NCBI RefSeq assembly: GCF_958298935.1
Contig: NC_084941.1
Location: 16,404,001 to 16,468,000, forward strand
DNA length: 64,000 nucleotides
Reading direction: 5' to 3'
Origin: Phragmites australis
Taxonomy: Eukaryota; Streptophyta; Magnoliopsida; Poales; Poaceae
Numbering within the stretch: the first letter of the stretch is position 1; every line of letters begins with the position of its first letter. The translations under genes and the position numbers were made by a program. Below, in pieces: positions 33,222 through 45,635 of the stretch. Under the pieces are notes generated by a model that searched no databases, was not told the origin of the DNA, and saw nothing but the letters and a program-made list of their open reading frames with translations.

Positions 33222-33689
33222 TTTGAAATACATGTTAGTCTCAAAATTACAACTCATAGGATATACTCCCCCTAAATGTGTGCATACAAGTTTTGAATAC
33301 TTATGAGATATATGCACTTGTTATTGATAACAATGTGGAGAGTACCATATAAATTGGTTCATAGCACATAAATGACATCAAATGTAAAACTAGGCCATGA
33401 AAAAAACCTACTACTAATAAACCATATAGGTTGCTTATAAGAAATAGAAAAACACAAGCAACCTATCATATGAAAAATCTAGTCTAGGCATTGCAATAAA
33501 TTAAATTGAGAGCATATAATCCTAGACAAGGCAAAGGTACAAATTGAGAGCATGTACCTTTCACATTTGGATAGGGATTTGGGTATATGATGATCATGAT
33601 CTTCATTAATACACCTAATCTTGTACACTTGGCTTCTATGCTTGAACATTCACATCATCTTGTGAGCCAAGTCTCTAAATCCCCGAGTT

Positions 33690-35516
33690 ACGTAGACTTT
33701 AAGTCTTCTTTGAAACCCAAAATGATTGGGATCCCTTCATTTTGGTGATGACTTCTTTGGACACCCAAATAGGTTGGTTCCACATCCGGTCCTTTTTTCC
33801 AATCATGTGTGCAACCACCTTGCCATTATCCTTCTTTTTGAGCTTATAGTGATTGCTCTTGGTCTTCATCTTGTAGTTGGACTTGGTGTAGAGGTTAGAG
33901 ATCATGTTGGAGAGATTCATCGCCTTCTTATTCTTTTTGGTCTCCTTCTTGACTTACTTACATTGGAAGGACTTGTGACATTTTTTATGGCATTTGACAT
34001 ATGTCACCATGGACCCTTTCACAAGCTTGTTCACCATGCTATTACGATTATCTTGAGGAGGTTAGATATGTCCTTTGCCCTTTAATCGTACCTTGAGCTT
34101 ATTTACTTCTTGCTTAAGTTCATCATTCTCTTGTGCAATGAGTTCATTAGATGTTTCTACAACAACATTCTTAACACATGCCTTATTACAAAGAGGTGAG
34201 CTAGATAAATCAATCAAATCATCAGAAGAAGTGAAAGCATCTATCTTAGAACTAGAATTAAAGAGAGAGGTAGATTGCTTCAAAGGGACCTTAGATTGAT
34301 ATTCAATGGACTCAAATTTTGCCTTAATTAGAAACAAAGGTAATATGAATGTCCTTGAGAGCATTGAATTTCTTAAGTTTTTTAGATTGTTTCTTTAAGG
34401 CCCTTTGTTGCTCATTTATCAAATCAAGAAGTTCTTCATGGGAGGGAGAATCCTCATCGGATTCATCACCACTTACATCGCTTTCCATACCTTTGGCCAT
34501 AATGCACTTATGAGATGATGGCTTGTGTGATGACGACTTACGTGGTGATGACCTTAAGGAAGAGCTTCTCTTGGAGGAGTGGATACTGAGGCTCTCATCG
34601 CTAGAGCTTGACTCTTCATCTTCGCTCACCCATCTTCTTATACTTGCAAATGCTTTGGTTCTTCTCCTTGTCTCCCTCTTATTCTTGGTCTTCTTTTCCT
34701 TCTTGACATTATCAATTGTGTTGACCAAGTCTTTCATGAAGATTGGATGATCAATCTTAGCTTTGATCCTCTTCATGTTCTTCTCTAATTGTCAGATGAG
34801 CTTGGCGACCTTGGGATCCATCACTTCATCACTTGAGGTGCTTTGCTCATCCTCTTCACCGCTCTCTTCATCTTCATCTCTATCATCTTCACTTGAGCTT
34901 GACTCTTACTCTCTCCTACTCATCTTTGTCTTCATGTGATGTACGGAGCTTGTTTGCTTGTAAGAGCAAAGGTCTTGGCACCGGATGAGGAAGAAGCTTC
35001 AACCCCCGCGTTCAAGGTCATCTTATGGGCGGTGATCTTGCTGAGTACTTGGCTTGGAGTCATCTTGCTCATGTTATGGTTGTCATAGATGATGGAGACA
35101 ATTAGCTTGTACTTTGGAAGAAGAGCTTGGAGTATTTTTTTTATCTCCAATTTGCGTCAAAGCTAGCCCATTAATCTCATTGACAAGAATATTCAAATGT
35201 GAGTACATGTAATTAGCACTTTTATAGGAAAATTTTTAATATTATTGAGCTTGGAGAATAGCACATGATATTTCTCATTCCGCACATCCTTTATGCCTTT
35301 ATGTATTTCAATGAGACTAGTGCAGATATCATGCACATTGGTGAGAGAATAAACACGATTAAATACATCAACACATAAAGATGATAAAAGATACTCTTCC
35401 CTAATGCATCGCATTGTCTCTCTTTTTTTGTGAGGCGTTGTCTCATCCCTACCTCGATGACCCTCCAAACATCTAACCCTTTGGTTTGAAGAAAACAAGT
35501 CATTAGAATTTTCCAT
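33690..35516 (-). pseudogene. copia gag (SIRE type), frameshifted
   Basis: Three open stretches on the minus strand form one gag in pieces. The N-terminal part (35516-35193) starts MENSNDLFSSNQR. The middle (35150-34932) has EIKKILQALLPKYKLIVSII and SQVLSKITAHKM, typical of the copia gag/UBN2 domain. The C-terminal part (34776-34062) is Lys/Ser-rich with a (R/K)SSSHKPSSHKCIMAKG stretch and a coiled-coil-like tail (NEQQRALKKQSKKLKKFNAL). No intact protease or integrase follows. Confidence 0.7.
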
Positions 35517-35609
35517 CGGAAAAATTAGTGTCGTCGAAATATTGAGCGCATATCCATCCCAACCCTAGATATCATAACTCTAGGTGGTTAAATCTTATCA
35601 AGAGTACAA

Positions 35610-35626
35610 GGCTCTGATACTAATTG
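35610..35626 (-). other. primer-binding site of the copia element
   Basis: The minus strand directly after the 5' LTR reads CAATTAGTATCAGAGCC. It contains TATCAGAGCC, the core complementary to the 3' end of initiator methionine tRNA that most plant copia elements use (usual form TGGTATCAGAGC). Confidence 0.75.
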
Positions 35627-37123
35627 TGAGAAACGATGATGTCATAAGAGGGGGGTTGAATTAAGACACTTAGAAACTAATGGCTTCAAAAACTTCACAA
35701 GATAAACCTATCTTAATTTCTATCTAAATATGCTCTAGATTTATCTAGTATATCTATTGTACCGCTCAAGAGGATTGCAACCTACTATAGCAAGATAAAT
35801 TGCAAGTATGTAAATGAGAAAACGTAAATAAGATAGAGAGAGCAAACTCGGCATAAGAGATTTTTATTTCGTGGTATAGGTGGCACACAAGCTACACCTA
35901 ATTCATATTGGAGCTCCACAAAGGATATGCTCTCGGTCGCCAAGACTCTTTTGGTCATGGCTCTTGAGCTACCAAGCCACCAAGACAAGACCTCAAGCAC
36001 GATGAGCCACCCAGCTACCAAGGCAAGGTCTCACCCCTAACCTCTCTTTCAGTCACTTGTATGTCGTCTTCACTTCGGAGTTTTAGCCACCAAGGCAAAG
36101 GCCTCTATGTCCCCGTACACGCTTTTTGCTGTCGCTCCATACCAAGTCGGAGGGTCAACAAGCTTGAGCTACCAAGGCTCAATGGATTACTACTTGATCA
36201 ACTCTCTAGGTTGCAGCACCTAGCAACACTTCTCTCTAAGCCTATAAACACTAATCACTCTCTAATAGTTTGCTTAAATGCCTTCGATGAACACTTTAAG
36301 CACTTGGATGGCTTGGATGTCTTCTCAGGTATGTATGAGGTTCTCTAGACTTCAACAACTTCAAATGAATGAGTGGAGAGGTATTTATAGACTCAACCTC
36401 GCGGACTAGTTGTTGCTCAAATGGCTTAACTTTACTATGAACAACGAATAGTCCGGTGTAGATAGTTTGTACTCACCGGACCATCCGGTGTGTACACCAT
36501 CATAAAATAAGCATTAGAACTCCACTTATCAACTCTTTTGAACACTGGATGTTCTGGTGTAACCTTCCTCCATCACCGGACTATCTCGTGTGTCGACCTG
36601 AGCCTGACCACGTCATTTCTTCTCTATGCAAAAGCTCTAATGTTCATAATCTTCATCGCCGGACCTTTCGGTTGTACAAAAGCATCATTTTGGGAATTTT
36701 CACACACTGTTAAATGCTCCGGTGAAATCTCAGTGTACATATTTTCATCGTTGGACCTTCCGATGTGTTGGTCTTCGATCTTTCACTATTGCACCCTCTC
36801 TGCAACAAATGCTCTGGTGTGAACTTCTGATGTCTTCAACTCCAAGCGCAGGACATTCCGATGTATAGAAACTTCTCTGGCTTCTTCTGACAAGAATGCT
36901 CCGGTGTGTATAGCCCTCTGAGCACCGGACCTTCCGGTGTAGTCAATTTTTCTGCGACTTCTTCTAATTCAACAAAACTTTGTCCTGTTTATGGTGACTT
37001 CTTTATATGCTGCATTCATAGGACCACTAATATATATTCTTGATAAACATGTTAGTCCAGAGACTATGTTCCCATTAATCATCAAAATCATAATTATAAC
37101 CTAATAGAGTCATTTTCGCTACA
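35627..37123 (-). repeat. 5' LTR of the copia element, 1497 bp
   Basis: On the minus strand it starts TGTAGCGAAAATGACTC and ends GTTTCTCA. The start matches the solo LTR at 46913 (TGTAGCGAAAATTACCC..ATTAGGTTATGATT). Between about 36430 and 36960 it carries repeated near-palindromes of the type CACCGGAC(T/C)(A/T)TCCGGTG. Confidence 0.8.
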
Positions 37124-38042
37124 CGCTTACTAAGTACTTTAAAGGTATATGACGTGTTCTGTAATACCCTACATTCCTATTGAATTCAAAATTTGAACAC
37201 TAGAGCTTGTATTCAAAATCTGATACTGTAGATGTATACAGCTCATGGAGCTTATCGATATTGACCATTTAGACATGTTCAGATCTTTAAGAAGCCCACA
37301 AAAGTTGAAGGTACAAGGACTCACTTTGGGTCGCCATTGCAGAGCCTATCGTGAAGCTGAGATTTTTCCGTAGATTTAAATACAGTTGTAGAACATTGTT
37401 TAACCTTTCCTAGAGTGTTGAATCATTAGATTTGTTGGGTATATTGAAAGATATTGTCCTGCGAATATTACTGGAAAGATGCATACAGCGTTCTGTAATT
37501 CTCCAGAGTAGTATTCTTAATTTGTTATGAAACGTGTAGAAACAAAGATTTGAAGTTGTTCGACTATTGTTTGATGAGTAGTGCGTCTCCCCTGCTTTTG
37601 GGTGTGCTATACAGACTACTTTGCAGAGTGAATGTTTCAAGTTTCGTCCTAACAAATTAGGGAGGCTATTCCTTTCCTAATCTTCTTCTTTTTTTCTACT
37701 TAACTAGCTCACCTATATAGTTTTAAGTATATTAGTGGTGGAACATTTTGATGATATCAAATAAAGGAGAATGGAGGGAGTTGGTTTAAAAAAGAAAGAT
37801 TTAAGTGTATTGGCAGTCGAATATTTCGAGGATGTCAAACAAAGAACGGGAGGAGTTGGTTTAAGAAAGAAAGAAAAGAACAGAGGGAGTAGATCAAGTA
37901 TAAGGATGAGAAATTCTGATGCCAAGGAAACAAATATCACAATACTTCCATAGTAGATCAAGCATAAGAGAAATTCTGATGAACCAATCATACGAAGAAA
38001 CATACATTGTATCTGTTCAACAACCCTTAATGTGCAGATCAT
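37124..38042. other. unassigned AT-rich segment
   Basis: No gene is recognised. Two related stretches (about 37735-37800 and 37805-37870) contain similar words (GGAGTTGGTTTAA(A/G)AAAGAAAGA; ATTTTGATGATATCAAA/ATTTCGAGGATGTCAAA), a short local duplication. Confidence 0.4.
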
Positions 38043-39117
38043 CTAAACTGCATCATGCGCAGACCCTTTAAAATGCATCCGGGGCCATTCCAATTTCACT
38101 GTTGATGCACCACACCGTGCTCCTTCAATCTGATGCCAGTTGTAAGATTTTTGCTTGCAATTGTGTATGATAGCTTTGCTTAAGCGCAACCAGACTGACA
38201 ACTTCTTGTTCCACCTTCCCGGTTTACTGAACAAAAACCAAGTGATAACTGCCTGCAAGCAAACAAGAACAAGCATTAGCAAGTGATCAGGGAATTTCGA
38301 ATTAATCTTTTGGCTTCATAATGTCCAGTGCAAGTGTACAAAAGGGTCTCGTCCGGCATAATACACAGTGTATAAATGCCCACAAGGCCAATGAAAAATG
38401 TCAGAACAGAAACAGAGCAGAAACCTTTGCCAAAATAAGAACATCAGGCTAGAAATAAGAAGGCGAAGAACATTTTCGTCATCTGCTCATGGGCAACCCC
38501 AGCCAGGTTATCTTCTACTGGTATAGTTGCATTGCTATTTCAGTAACTTTGATCTTTACCTTCCTCTCCCACTGTCATGTTCTTCAGCTTGCATGCTGTT
38601 GTCACACTAGTTATGCTCCTTCAGGGTATACGGAGAGGTAAGCAGTATCATGGATCACATACAACTTATTTTCCTGGTACAACATCAAAAGTACATCAGC
38701 GTCTATTAAAATTTACTTACAGATAACACAAGAGCAAAAGCAAAGTTGAGATTTCTTAGCACGAACTATCTCACCATTTCTTTTTAATGAGCAGGGTGCC
38801 GTTTCAGAGAACACAGTTTCAACTGAGGAGCTATGAATCCATGATGATTTGGAAGCAGATATAGAGGGGGATTTAGAACGTGAGATCATCGACGACATGT
38901 GCCGCCTCACGTGCCACCTGCAGAGGCTGTATTAGCAGACGGAAAGAGAACTTACTGGCTCAGCTCCTGATTACCAGTTTTCGCTGCCGCACACAGAAAA
39001 CACAGTTCTTTCTGAGATGAATATCAGGATAAAATTGGATGGCCAATGCAGGATCAACATCACTAAGGTTCAGCAAGACATTGCTGCCATTCAACCAGTT
39101 GTGCCATGAAGATCAAT
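38043..39117 (-). CDS. possible multi-exon transcript, unrecognised
   Basis: Three minus-strand segments look exon-like. They are 39117-38975 (acceptor TTTTGTCAG, then WLNGSNVLLNLSDVDPALA, donor GTAATC), 38917-38721 (acceptor CTCTGCAG, Ser-rich MSSMISRSKSPSISASKSS, donor GTAAGT) and 38255-38043 (acceptor TGCTTGCAG, AVITWFLFSKPGRWNKKLS). The splice phases do not chain into one frame with these edges, so either the edges differ or part is untranslated. It lies downstream of SLY1 on the same strand and could also be an extended SLY1 3' UTR. I recognise no domain. Confidence 0.3.
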
Positions 39118-40389
39118 CTGACAAAAAACAAGGATCCATGAAGATCAGGCATAGTGATACAGTTTGTTGCAGGAAGCAGAAGAAACATCCAGTTGTACCA
39201 TGGAGATAAAAGTAATAAATGAATAGGGAATATGCATTGCAACTGAAAAACAATAATATGGTAGTATACAACTTCAGGGGATTTTCTGGTGTGCCAGCAA
39301 ATACATCATATTATGTAATTTGACTATGTGCAGGAATACAACTTGTTCATGGAGAAACCAAAAAAACATTAACATGGTTGGAATTCTAACAATCACTTGA
39401 CCGGAAGGACACAACTGACAACAGTGCAGAAGATTTGGGACTCAGATGCAAAATCAGAGTGAAAGTAAGGGTGTGAAGAAAATTTATACAACAATTATGG
39501 CTGGAGCAAAGCCTATTATGGATTTTTTTTATTTTTTTAAAGTAGCCTATTAGGGATTTGATCGTGAACGTGAAATAGAATGCAACCTCAGCTTGAGGTG
39601 GCTGAAGATGAACAGAATTAGGGTTGAAGACTCTTTGTTAGATTCACAGTTTCTCATTAAATGTGTACCCCTATATAATAATCCCCTAATTTTACAGAAA
39701 GAATACATACATACTGGAAACAGCACAATTCACCCAGTTGTGCTACTATAAAAAAAATGTCATACAGTTAATACTGCCTTCAACTTCAAATCGCTACGAT
39801 GCATTCCCCAAATCCAAGCATCCAACTATGAAGTTGCTATATTCTTCGAGTAACATACTTATTCTCAATCGGCAAATGTTGAAGGGCAGGAAGAAACACA
39901 TATTACCAACATGGTGAATCACGTATTTGCAGTCCCAGAAACTAACATATGCTCAGCAGAAGGGCAGCAAGAAAATATATAACCGCCTGGAAGACCAAAA
40001 TGTCAACCAAAATCAATTTATCCAAACATCAGAATTGGTGTTCTATTATAAGTACTCATGAACTGATTTCTGGGATTGTGCAAACAAGATTCCACCAACA
40101 ATTTCTCAGTAAACAAAAAGGGTGCAAGAGGAAACACAATACAGCAAATTAAAATGGGCATACATGGACATCTACCACATTAGACTCCCAAATTGAAATA
40201 ACAACAAAGTTATGTATTGACAACTCATTCAATGCAGGGTCAAAAACCTGAGTTCAGGAAATTTGATACCACAATCTATGCAACCTGGATCACTCCTTAC
40301 AATAAAAACGTGTGGTATGAGCATATTTACTGTAATCTCTGAAGCTTGAATCACTCCTTAACATCAAAAGGTCTGGTAAAAGCTTCTAC
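39118..40389 (-). other. AT-rich 3' flank of SLY1
   Basis: This is the stretch after the SLY1 stop codon on the minus strand. Its first 150-200 bp presumably hold the 3' UTR. No conserved frame or repeat structure is seen. Confidence 0.4.
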
Positions 40390-42361
40390 CTACTGTGCTG
40401 GACCAGGTGGTGGGTTGCTGCTTCCACCACCCAATCCTGCTTTCTGTCCCAATTCCGCAAGTTGGTGAATAAACTCCACACCACTAAGAATTTCTGTTGC
40501 ACCATATATAACATGCTTGGAAGGCTGTGAGCGTTGTCCTAGTTCCATCAAGCTCCTGTACTCGATGTAGTTTCCACCACCAATCATGAAAACAATAGCT
40601 TCTCTGAAGGGTCCTTTAAACTGCCCACCAGTTCCTGACCTAGGGGCCCGTGGATCGAACAAGAGGTAGTCGTCCACCTCTGGGTTTGGTTTCCCTTCCA
40701 TCAGAGCTTCAACTGTCCTTGTCAAGGCCAGCTGCCTCCCATCTGACAAGAGATTCTTCACACCTGCAGTCACTGCACTAAGGGACTGCCCATAAAGCTT
40801 CTCTGCCCAATCGACAATGTTGCTCTTTGTTGCTGTGCCTGAAGCAGCAGCAAATTGGGTATTCAATGCCTTTATCCTCTTCACATACTGAAATGCAGAC
40901 ATGTCGACTTCCGACTCCCACAGCGCAGCCTCAACCTGCTCCAGTTCAGATGATGGTGGTGTCTCAAAGGACAATAGGTACGTTACAGCTAGCCGGAGCT
41001 TATCTTCCTTGGTACCCTTACCTCTAAGGAGACTCAGCAGCGTGTTCCGATCCACAGTGCCATTCACGAGCATATCATTCTCGCAGTCGCAGTATCCATC
41101 CAAAGACCTCTCCTTGATATGCCCAAGCAATGCTGTTGCGATATTAGTGTGCTTATCAATCATCTTCTTCCGTTCTGTCAGCTCTGGGAGCGAATTCACC
41201 GCATTCATGAGATGCTTGGTGTTGCCAATCAGATCAGTGCCATCGAATTCAACCCCAACCTTGCCACCACCAGTGCGCTGGTTCACCTCATCCACATCCT
41301 GCTTGTACTTGGCAAGCTGCGCCTCAATTTCCTCAGCAACTTTGGGGAATGGCAACCAACTGTTTGCCACCCAGAATTTGTCGGAGTCTTCCAGTTCGTA
41401 CTTCTCCGCCGGCAACTTCAGTTTATTCAGCTTCAAGCCGAGCACATCGTGGACCAATGGCCGGTAGCTCCAGTCGTGCTGTACCCCAACCGACAGCTCG
41501 AAATTCCTGTCGAACAGGCACAGGACAGGGCGCTGGAATGACGCGGCGGACGCGGTCTCTGTGAAGAGGTTGGGCTTGGCGTGGAGGTGGTCGCGGAGGC
41601 GGGCTTCGAGAGCGGCAGCGACCATCTCCGCGGGGCCTCCGCGCGCGCACCTGATGACGGGTACGGCGCCAAGCGTGGCGGCGACGCAGAAGAGGCCCAG
41701 CGCGACGGCTTCGACGAGCGTGGTGATGTCGGCGTCGGCGGCGGCGGGGTCGTTGAGCGCGACGTACGCGCGCGGCTGGGCGAGGGAGAAGAGCCCATCC
41801 TCAAGGCAGACGAAGTCGAGGTACTGGTCGGCTACACGGGCCACGCGGCGCGCGGCCCCGGGAGACGCGGCGCAGGCGGCGGCGAGGCGCTCGAGCACGG
41901 GCCGCGGGACTGAGGTTGAGAAGTTGATGTGGAACGAGGCGTAGAGGCCTGCGGCGGCGTCGGCGGCGATGCGGTCGGCGTTGGCGGGCGTGGGGCGGAC
42001 GAGGTAGACCGCGGGAGCGTCGGGCACCGCCTGCCGAGCACGGTCGATGCCGAGGGTGAGGGTGACACCGTGGCGGCGGAGGTCGCCAACGCGGAGCACG
42101 GGGGAGAGGAGGGAGACGCAAGGGGCGTCCATCACCAGGATCTTGTACGCCTCGTCCTCCCCTTGCCCCTCGCCGCCGTCCGGCGACGGCTGCTGCTGCT
42201 GCTGGTTCAGGTGCAGCATCCGCACGATCACATCTGGATCCGAGGCAGAGAGCGTGGTTAGAGCAGCCATGGACACACACAGGCAGAGGAAGAAAGAAAA
42301 GGGGGTAATGGGGGGAGGATTCGGGCTTACCAAGCTGCTTTTGGCGGAGGCTGAGCGCCAT
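40390..42361 (-). CDS. SLY1: SLY1, Sec1/Munc18-family SNARE regulator (two exons, 624 aa)
   Basis: SLY1 binds the syntaxin-5-type SNARE (SED5/SYP3 group) and promotes membrane fusion in ER-Golgi transport; it is a cytosolic, membrane-associated protein. I model exon 1 as 42361-42331 (MALSLRQKQL), a 97-bp GT-AG intron 42330-42234, and exon 2 as 42233-40390. The joined CDS is 1875 nt, in frame, giving 624 residues, close to the usual plant SLY1 length. Landmarks, by rough residue: poly-Q at 21-25, HGVTLTLGIDRARQ (about 65-80), FHINFSTSVPR, SFQRPVLCLFDRNFELSVG, RPLVHDVLGL, EFDGTDLIGNTKHLMN, LPELTERKKMIDKHTNIATA, NIVDWAEKLYGQS, GPFREAIVFMIGGGNYIEY and VIYGATEILSG. The Sec1 domain fills nearly the whole protein. 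GC falls steeply from 5' to 3', as in many grass genes. The frame is uninterrupted and the gene is probably functional. A single-exon reading of this locus would start at a TTG inside the exon 1/intron joint and carry 33 false residues. Confidence 0.93.
42234..42330 (-). other. SLY1 intron 1 (97 bp)
   Basis: The donor is CTTG|GTAAGC and the acceptor GGATCCAG|ATGTGATC. Splicing joins L10 to D11 and gives KQLDVIVRMLHLNQ, matching the conserved start of plant SLY1. The intron happens to be open in the exon 2 frame, which makes a false longer ORF. Confidence 0.88.
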
Positions 42362-42440
42362 GGCGGTGCTCAGGTGATCGCCGGCGTGGATCGGACTCGG
42401 ATCGGATCTGGAGGTGGAGGGTGAGAGGAGGGGAGAAAAA
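42362..42440 (-). promoter_or_regulatory. SLY1: SLY1 5' UTR / core promoter region
   Basis: Directly upstream of the ATG the minus strand is GC-rich with CTCACCCTCCACC-type pyrimidine/purine asymmetry. No clear TATA box is seen within 100 bp, which would fit a housekeeping promoter. The transcript start cannot be set from sequence alone. Confidence 0.35.
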
Positions 42441-45400
42441 ATGGAACAGGAACCACCTGTAGTTAGCTGGGCGACTATGATTGATTGTTTCTGGACCAAC
42501 GATCCAATCGTGGCCGTCGATTTGTTCTGGGGCTTCTGACTTCGATGCGAAGCTAGTGCATTATGGGTGCGTTTGCTACTAAAAATTTTCGGATTCTGCT
42601 TAGAATTATTAGTGGAATACTTAGTAAATATACTTTTGATAAGTAATTTGAATTCATAACGGGAGAAATATTTTTTTCTTTTTTACACTACGAGAAAGAA
42701 ATAGGTAAAATATAGTTTCTTTTGTTTCTCGATCATTTTTTCTCATTTACAACTATCATCTTCTTTCAAAAATCAAAATTCGTCTAGCTAGTAAAGCGAT
42801 CGCATAAAATAATTTTAATTCAGTAGATAAACGTTTGAAGGAAGAAACTAGCATCGGAACATTTTAAAAGAATCTACAACCATGTCAAAAGACCCTCATT
42901 TTCAATGTGTTTCCCTAAAAATTTGGAAAACGTACCAGTATTGGCACATAACGTACACGGTCAGGATTTGGCAACTTAGGAAACACGAGAGACGTTGCTT
43001 TTAGATTATTCACACAAAAACAAACACAGATTTTGGGAACAAAAGAGAGTAAAGAGAGAATGTGCATTGAGCTTCTCAAAGAAAAAATAATATAAAGTTT
43101 GAGCTAATTTTATTTCCTACGGGGCATAGGAAACCATTACATAGAAATTTTATATAACTCAATCGTAGGTTTTAAACATGTTTCACGTGAAAAATCGTAT
43201 GGCTGAAACCCTCTATAAGAATCCTTTGAAATTAATACGATAAAAAAGGCAGGACTTCATGGTGTATTAACGAGGCATACAACTTATGAAATTTTAATGG
43301 AAATGAAATTTTCACATCTGAGTAGAAGTAGAAATAAAAAAATGATAACCTTTGTAATATTTATTGTCTTAGCTATAGGTTACGTTGAGCTACTCGAACA
43401 TGTTGATCGATTGGAACCACAAATTCAAAAATGTCAGCCATAGCTCACTATATTTTTAAAATGTATAGCTTCCAAGGATCACTATGGTGTATTATTTTAT
43501 CTTTCCTTTGGATGGTGTTCTTATACATCCTTGCCAAATCCATATCGATTGGTATTATAAGTCCTGATTTAGTCTTACAAGGTCACTATGAATAATTGTG
43601 TATGTCAATGCTAAAAAATTGTCCAAGGCGCGAGAAGTAATCGAACACCTTAACCACTTCGCCATTTAGACTAGTTATATGTTTGTACGTTGTAACATAA
43701 CTGAATATTTTCATGATATAGCATGTGTCACCATCGACTTAATTAGGTCGGTTCCACACAGCATGAGTTCATCATGTGGCGTCACAAATCGAGACAATCC
43801 ATAATACTATCCCACTCGGAGTCTATTTGTTCCATTCCGATTAACTTTTCACAATAGCAACCAAATATATTTATTTTTAATTTTTCCAACCATGATTGTG
43901 TGAGACATAGGAGTAGGGGACACCGGGAAACAATTGAAAGTAAAACAGGGAACTAATACGAAGGGATTCTAAAACATTCAGATTCAGACATAGTGTAGCA
44001 TATGGAAGAGGAACCACGCTAACCATTTGAGCCCAGCAATTGCCACCGGGCGCTAGAACACCAAATTTGTCTCGGCTTATCACTGCCCAGAGGAATTCAA
44101 AAACCATGAAAGTGATAAAAAGCTGCCAATCAAATGATTAATCACTATTGTCGGTGGCAAGCTCATCAAAGTAGAGCTAATGTCTCACCTTAGTATAAGT
44201 ATTCACGACAAAACATACCTCACTTGAAAGATCCTTTCACATCCTCCTAATCTGATCAACAATGCCAAATATAATTAATGTAAAGCGGCTATCGTTTAAA
44301 ACAGATGGAAAACAAGCATATAGTGAGAATTGGTAGATTTTTACACACAAAGTTGCATAATCATGAGATGCGGCTTCAGAAACAATACTTGATTCTCGTT
44401 TTAAAGACATAAATATATGCATTTTCAACTATTTTTTATATGAATCAAATTATTCTTCACCTGCTTTCTCTCTAGTTGGACGGTCTGGTTGGCCAGTTCT
44501 TCATGAAGAAATCAAACCCTGAAGACTTGGATTAGAAACTTGGAATGGCAAAGATGTCCTAGAAAGGAAGCCATGTAAATAATTAAAGAGTATAAAGAAG
44601 CGAGTAAAAAGAAGGAAAAATTGTAAGGACAAAATAGGCGAAATCACATGATAGGCACTAAAAATCAGCATTCGTTTTCTTTTGTATCTCAGTATATGTT
44701 TCTCCGGTTTTGCATTCATATGTTTTGAGGATAGAACTACAAAGACACTAATTTACTCCTCGTCCTTCTGGAGGACAAAGATCTGAGCATCTGAAAGTCA
44801 AGTAAAAAGAGCATAAGATTGTTTCAGAAATTGTGATTTGCGAATAGTTTCATAAAGAAGACCTGATGCCTCACTAATATGCCTGCTCATTTTAGGCGAT
44901 CTCAATCAATTTTTTAGTACCATAATAATGACTCACAAACAACCTCTTCAGAGGTAAATGGTACATAACTAAACACAGATAAACATCATGCCAGTATTTC
45001 ACAATTTTATATGAGCACATAAAAAAGAAGAATGTTATTACATTTTTTTATCACCTATTGAAGAGAGGCCTGCCTTGGAAATTATAGACTAAGCAGCCAC
45101 ATGAGCTTGATAGAAGCCAAATGCAAACTGGAAGATGATCATCAAAGTGAACTCTATTCAAACTCTGCATTCAAACTCTGCACAACATCAGCATAGAACG
45201 ACAATTTTGGATCAGATTATAAATGCTTAAGGGGAGACGTAAAGTGAGGGACGGAACCATTTATCATCTTAGATTCTTTAAGAGCCACACAACCACCGTA
45301 GCCTCTCCTCACAGACCTGGAAAACAAAAATGCACCCTCACATTATCACAAAGTTCACAAACCAAGAATCCTCTAAAATGGAAGATTAGAGTTTATCTTT

Positions 45401-45635
45401 TATGGAAAACCATGAAAATACTACATAATAATGGTAAAAGTAAACCGATGCATATTAAATTATATTCATATGCAAAACTTCATATGCTAAATCATATCAA
45501 CTGCATAATAACATTTCACACATCAGGAATTACCAGCTCCCTCATCAAACACTGCATTCCAGGATATACAAAGTCAAAAGGTATAGCTAGAAGATGGACA
45601 AACAAATCATTTCCATTTAAATATGAAGCTATCTG
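42441..45635. other. AT-rich upstream region of SLY1, no gene recognised
   Basis: Long AT-rich sequence with only short unconserved ORFs. The stretch 42560-42640 begins GGGTGCGTTTGCTA, like one end of a grass Tourist-type element, but the opposite end is not found. Near 44040-44110 the minus strand reads FLWAVISRDKFGVLAPGGN, possibly a gene scrap. At 45155-45182 CATTCAAACTCTGCA-like sequence is locally repeated. Confidence 0.4.

Larger units (their letters stand above)
33222..37123 (-). mobile_element. SIRE/Maximus-type copia element, 5' part only
   Basis: On the minus strand: 5' LTR (37123-35627), primer site, gag (about 35516-34060) and a short following segment. The pol and 3' LTR are missing; gypsy sequence begins at about 33221. 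SIRE-type identity rests on the LTR with CACCGG..CCGGTG repeats, the ends ..CTCTTATGACATCATC, the gag sequence HKCIMAKG and the WVSKEV..GSQSFWVSKK region that resembles the maize Opie/Ji pattern. Confidence 0.75.

Noticed and set aside
42234..42333. Single-exon SLY1 start with residues MVSPNPPP..
   Set aside because: The first codon is a TTG across the exon-intron joint and the next 33 residues are intron sequence; the spliced start matches the plant family.
41433..42499. Overlapping ORFs on both strands across the 5' half of SLY1
   Set aside because: High-GC sequence keeps alternative frames open. Only the SLY1 frame shows conserved motifs. One of these frames contains the true exon 1 (MALSLRQKQL) but then runs on in the wrong frame.
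42560..43700. Tourist-type MITE starting GGGTGCGTTTG
   Set aside because: Only one end is visible; no matching inverted end or target duplication was found downstream.
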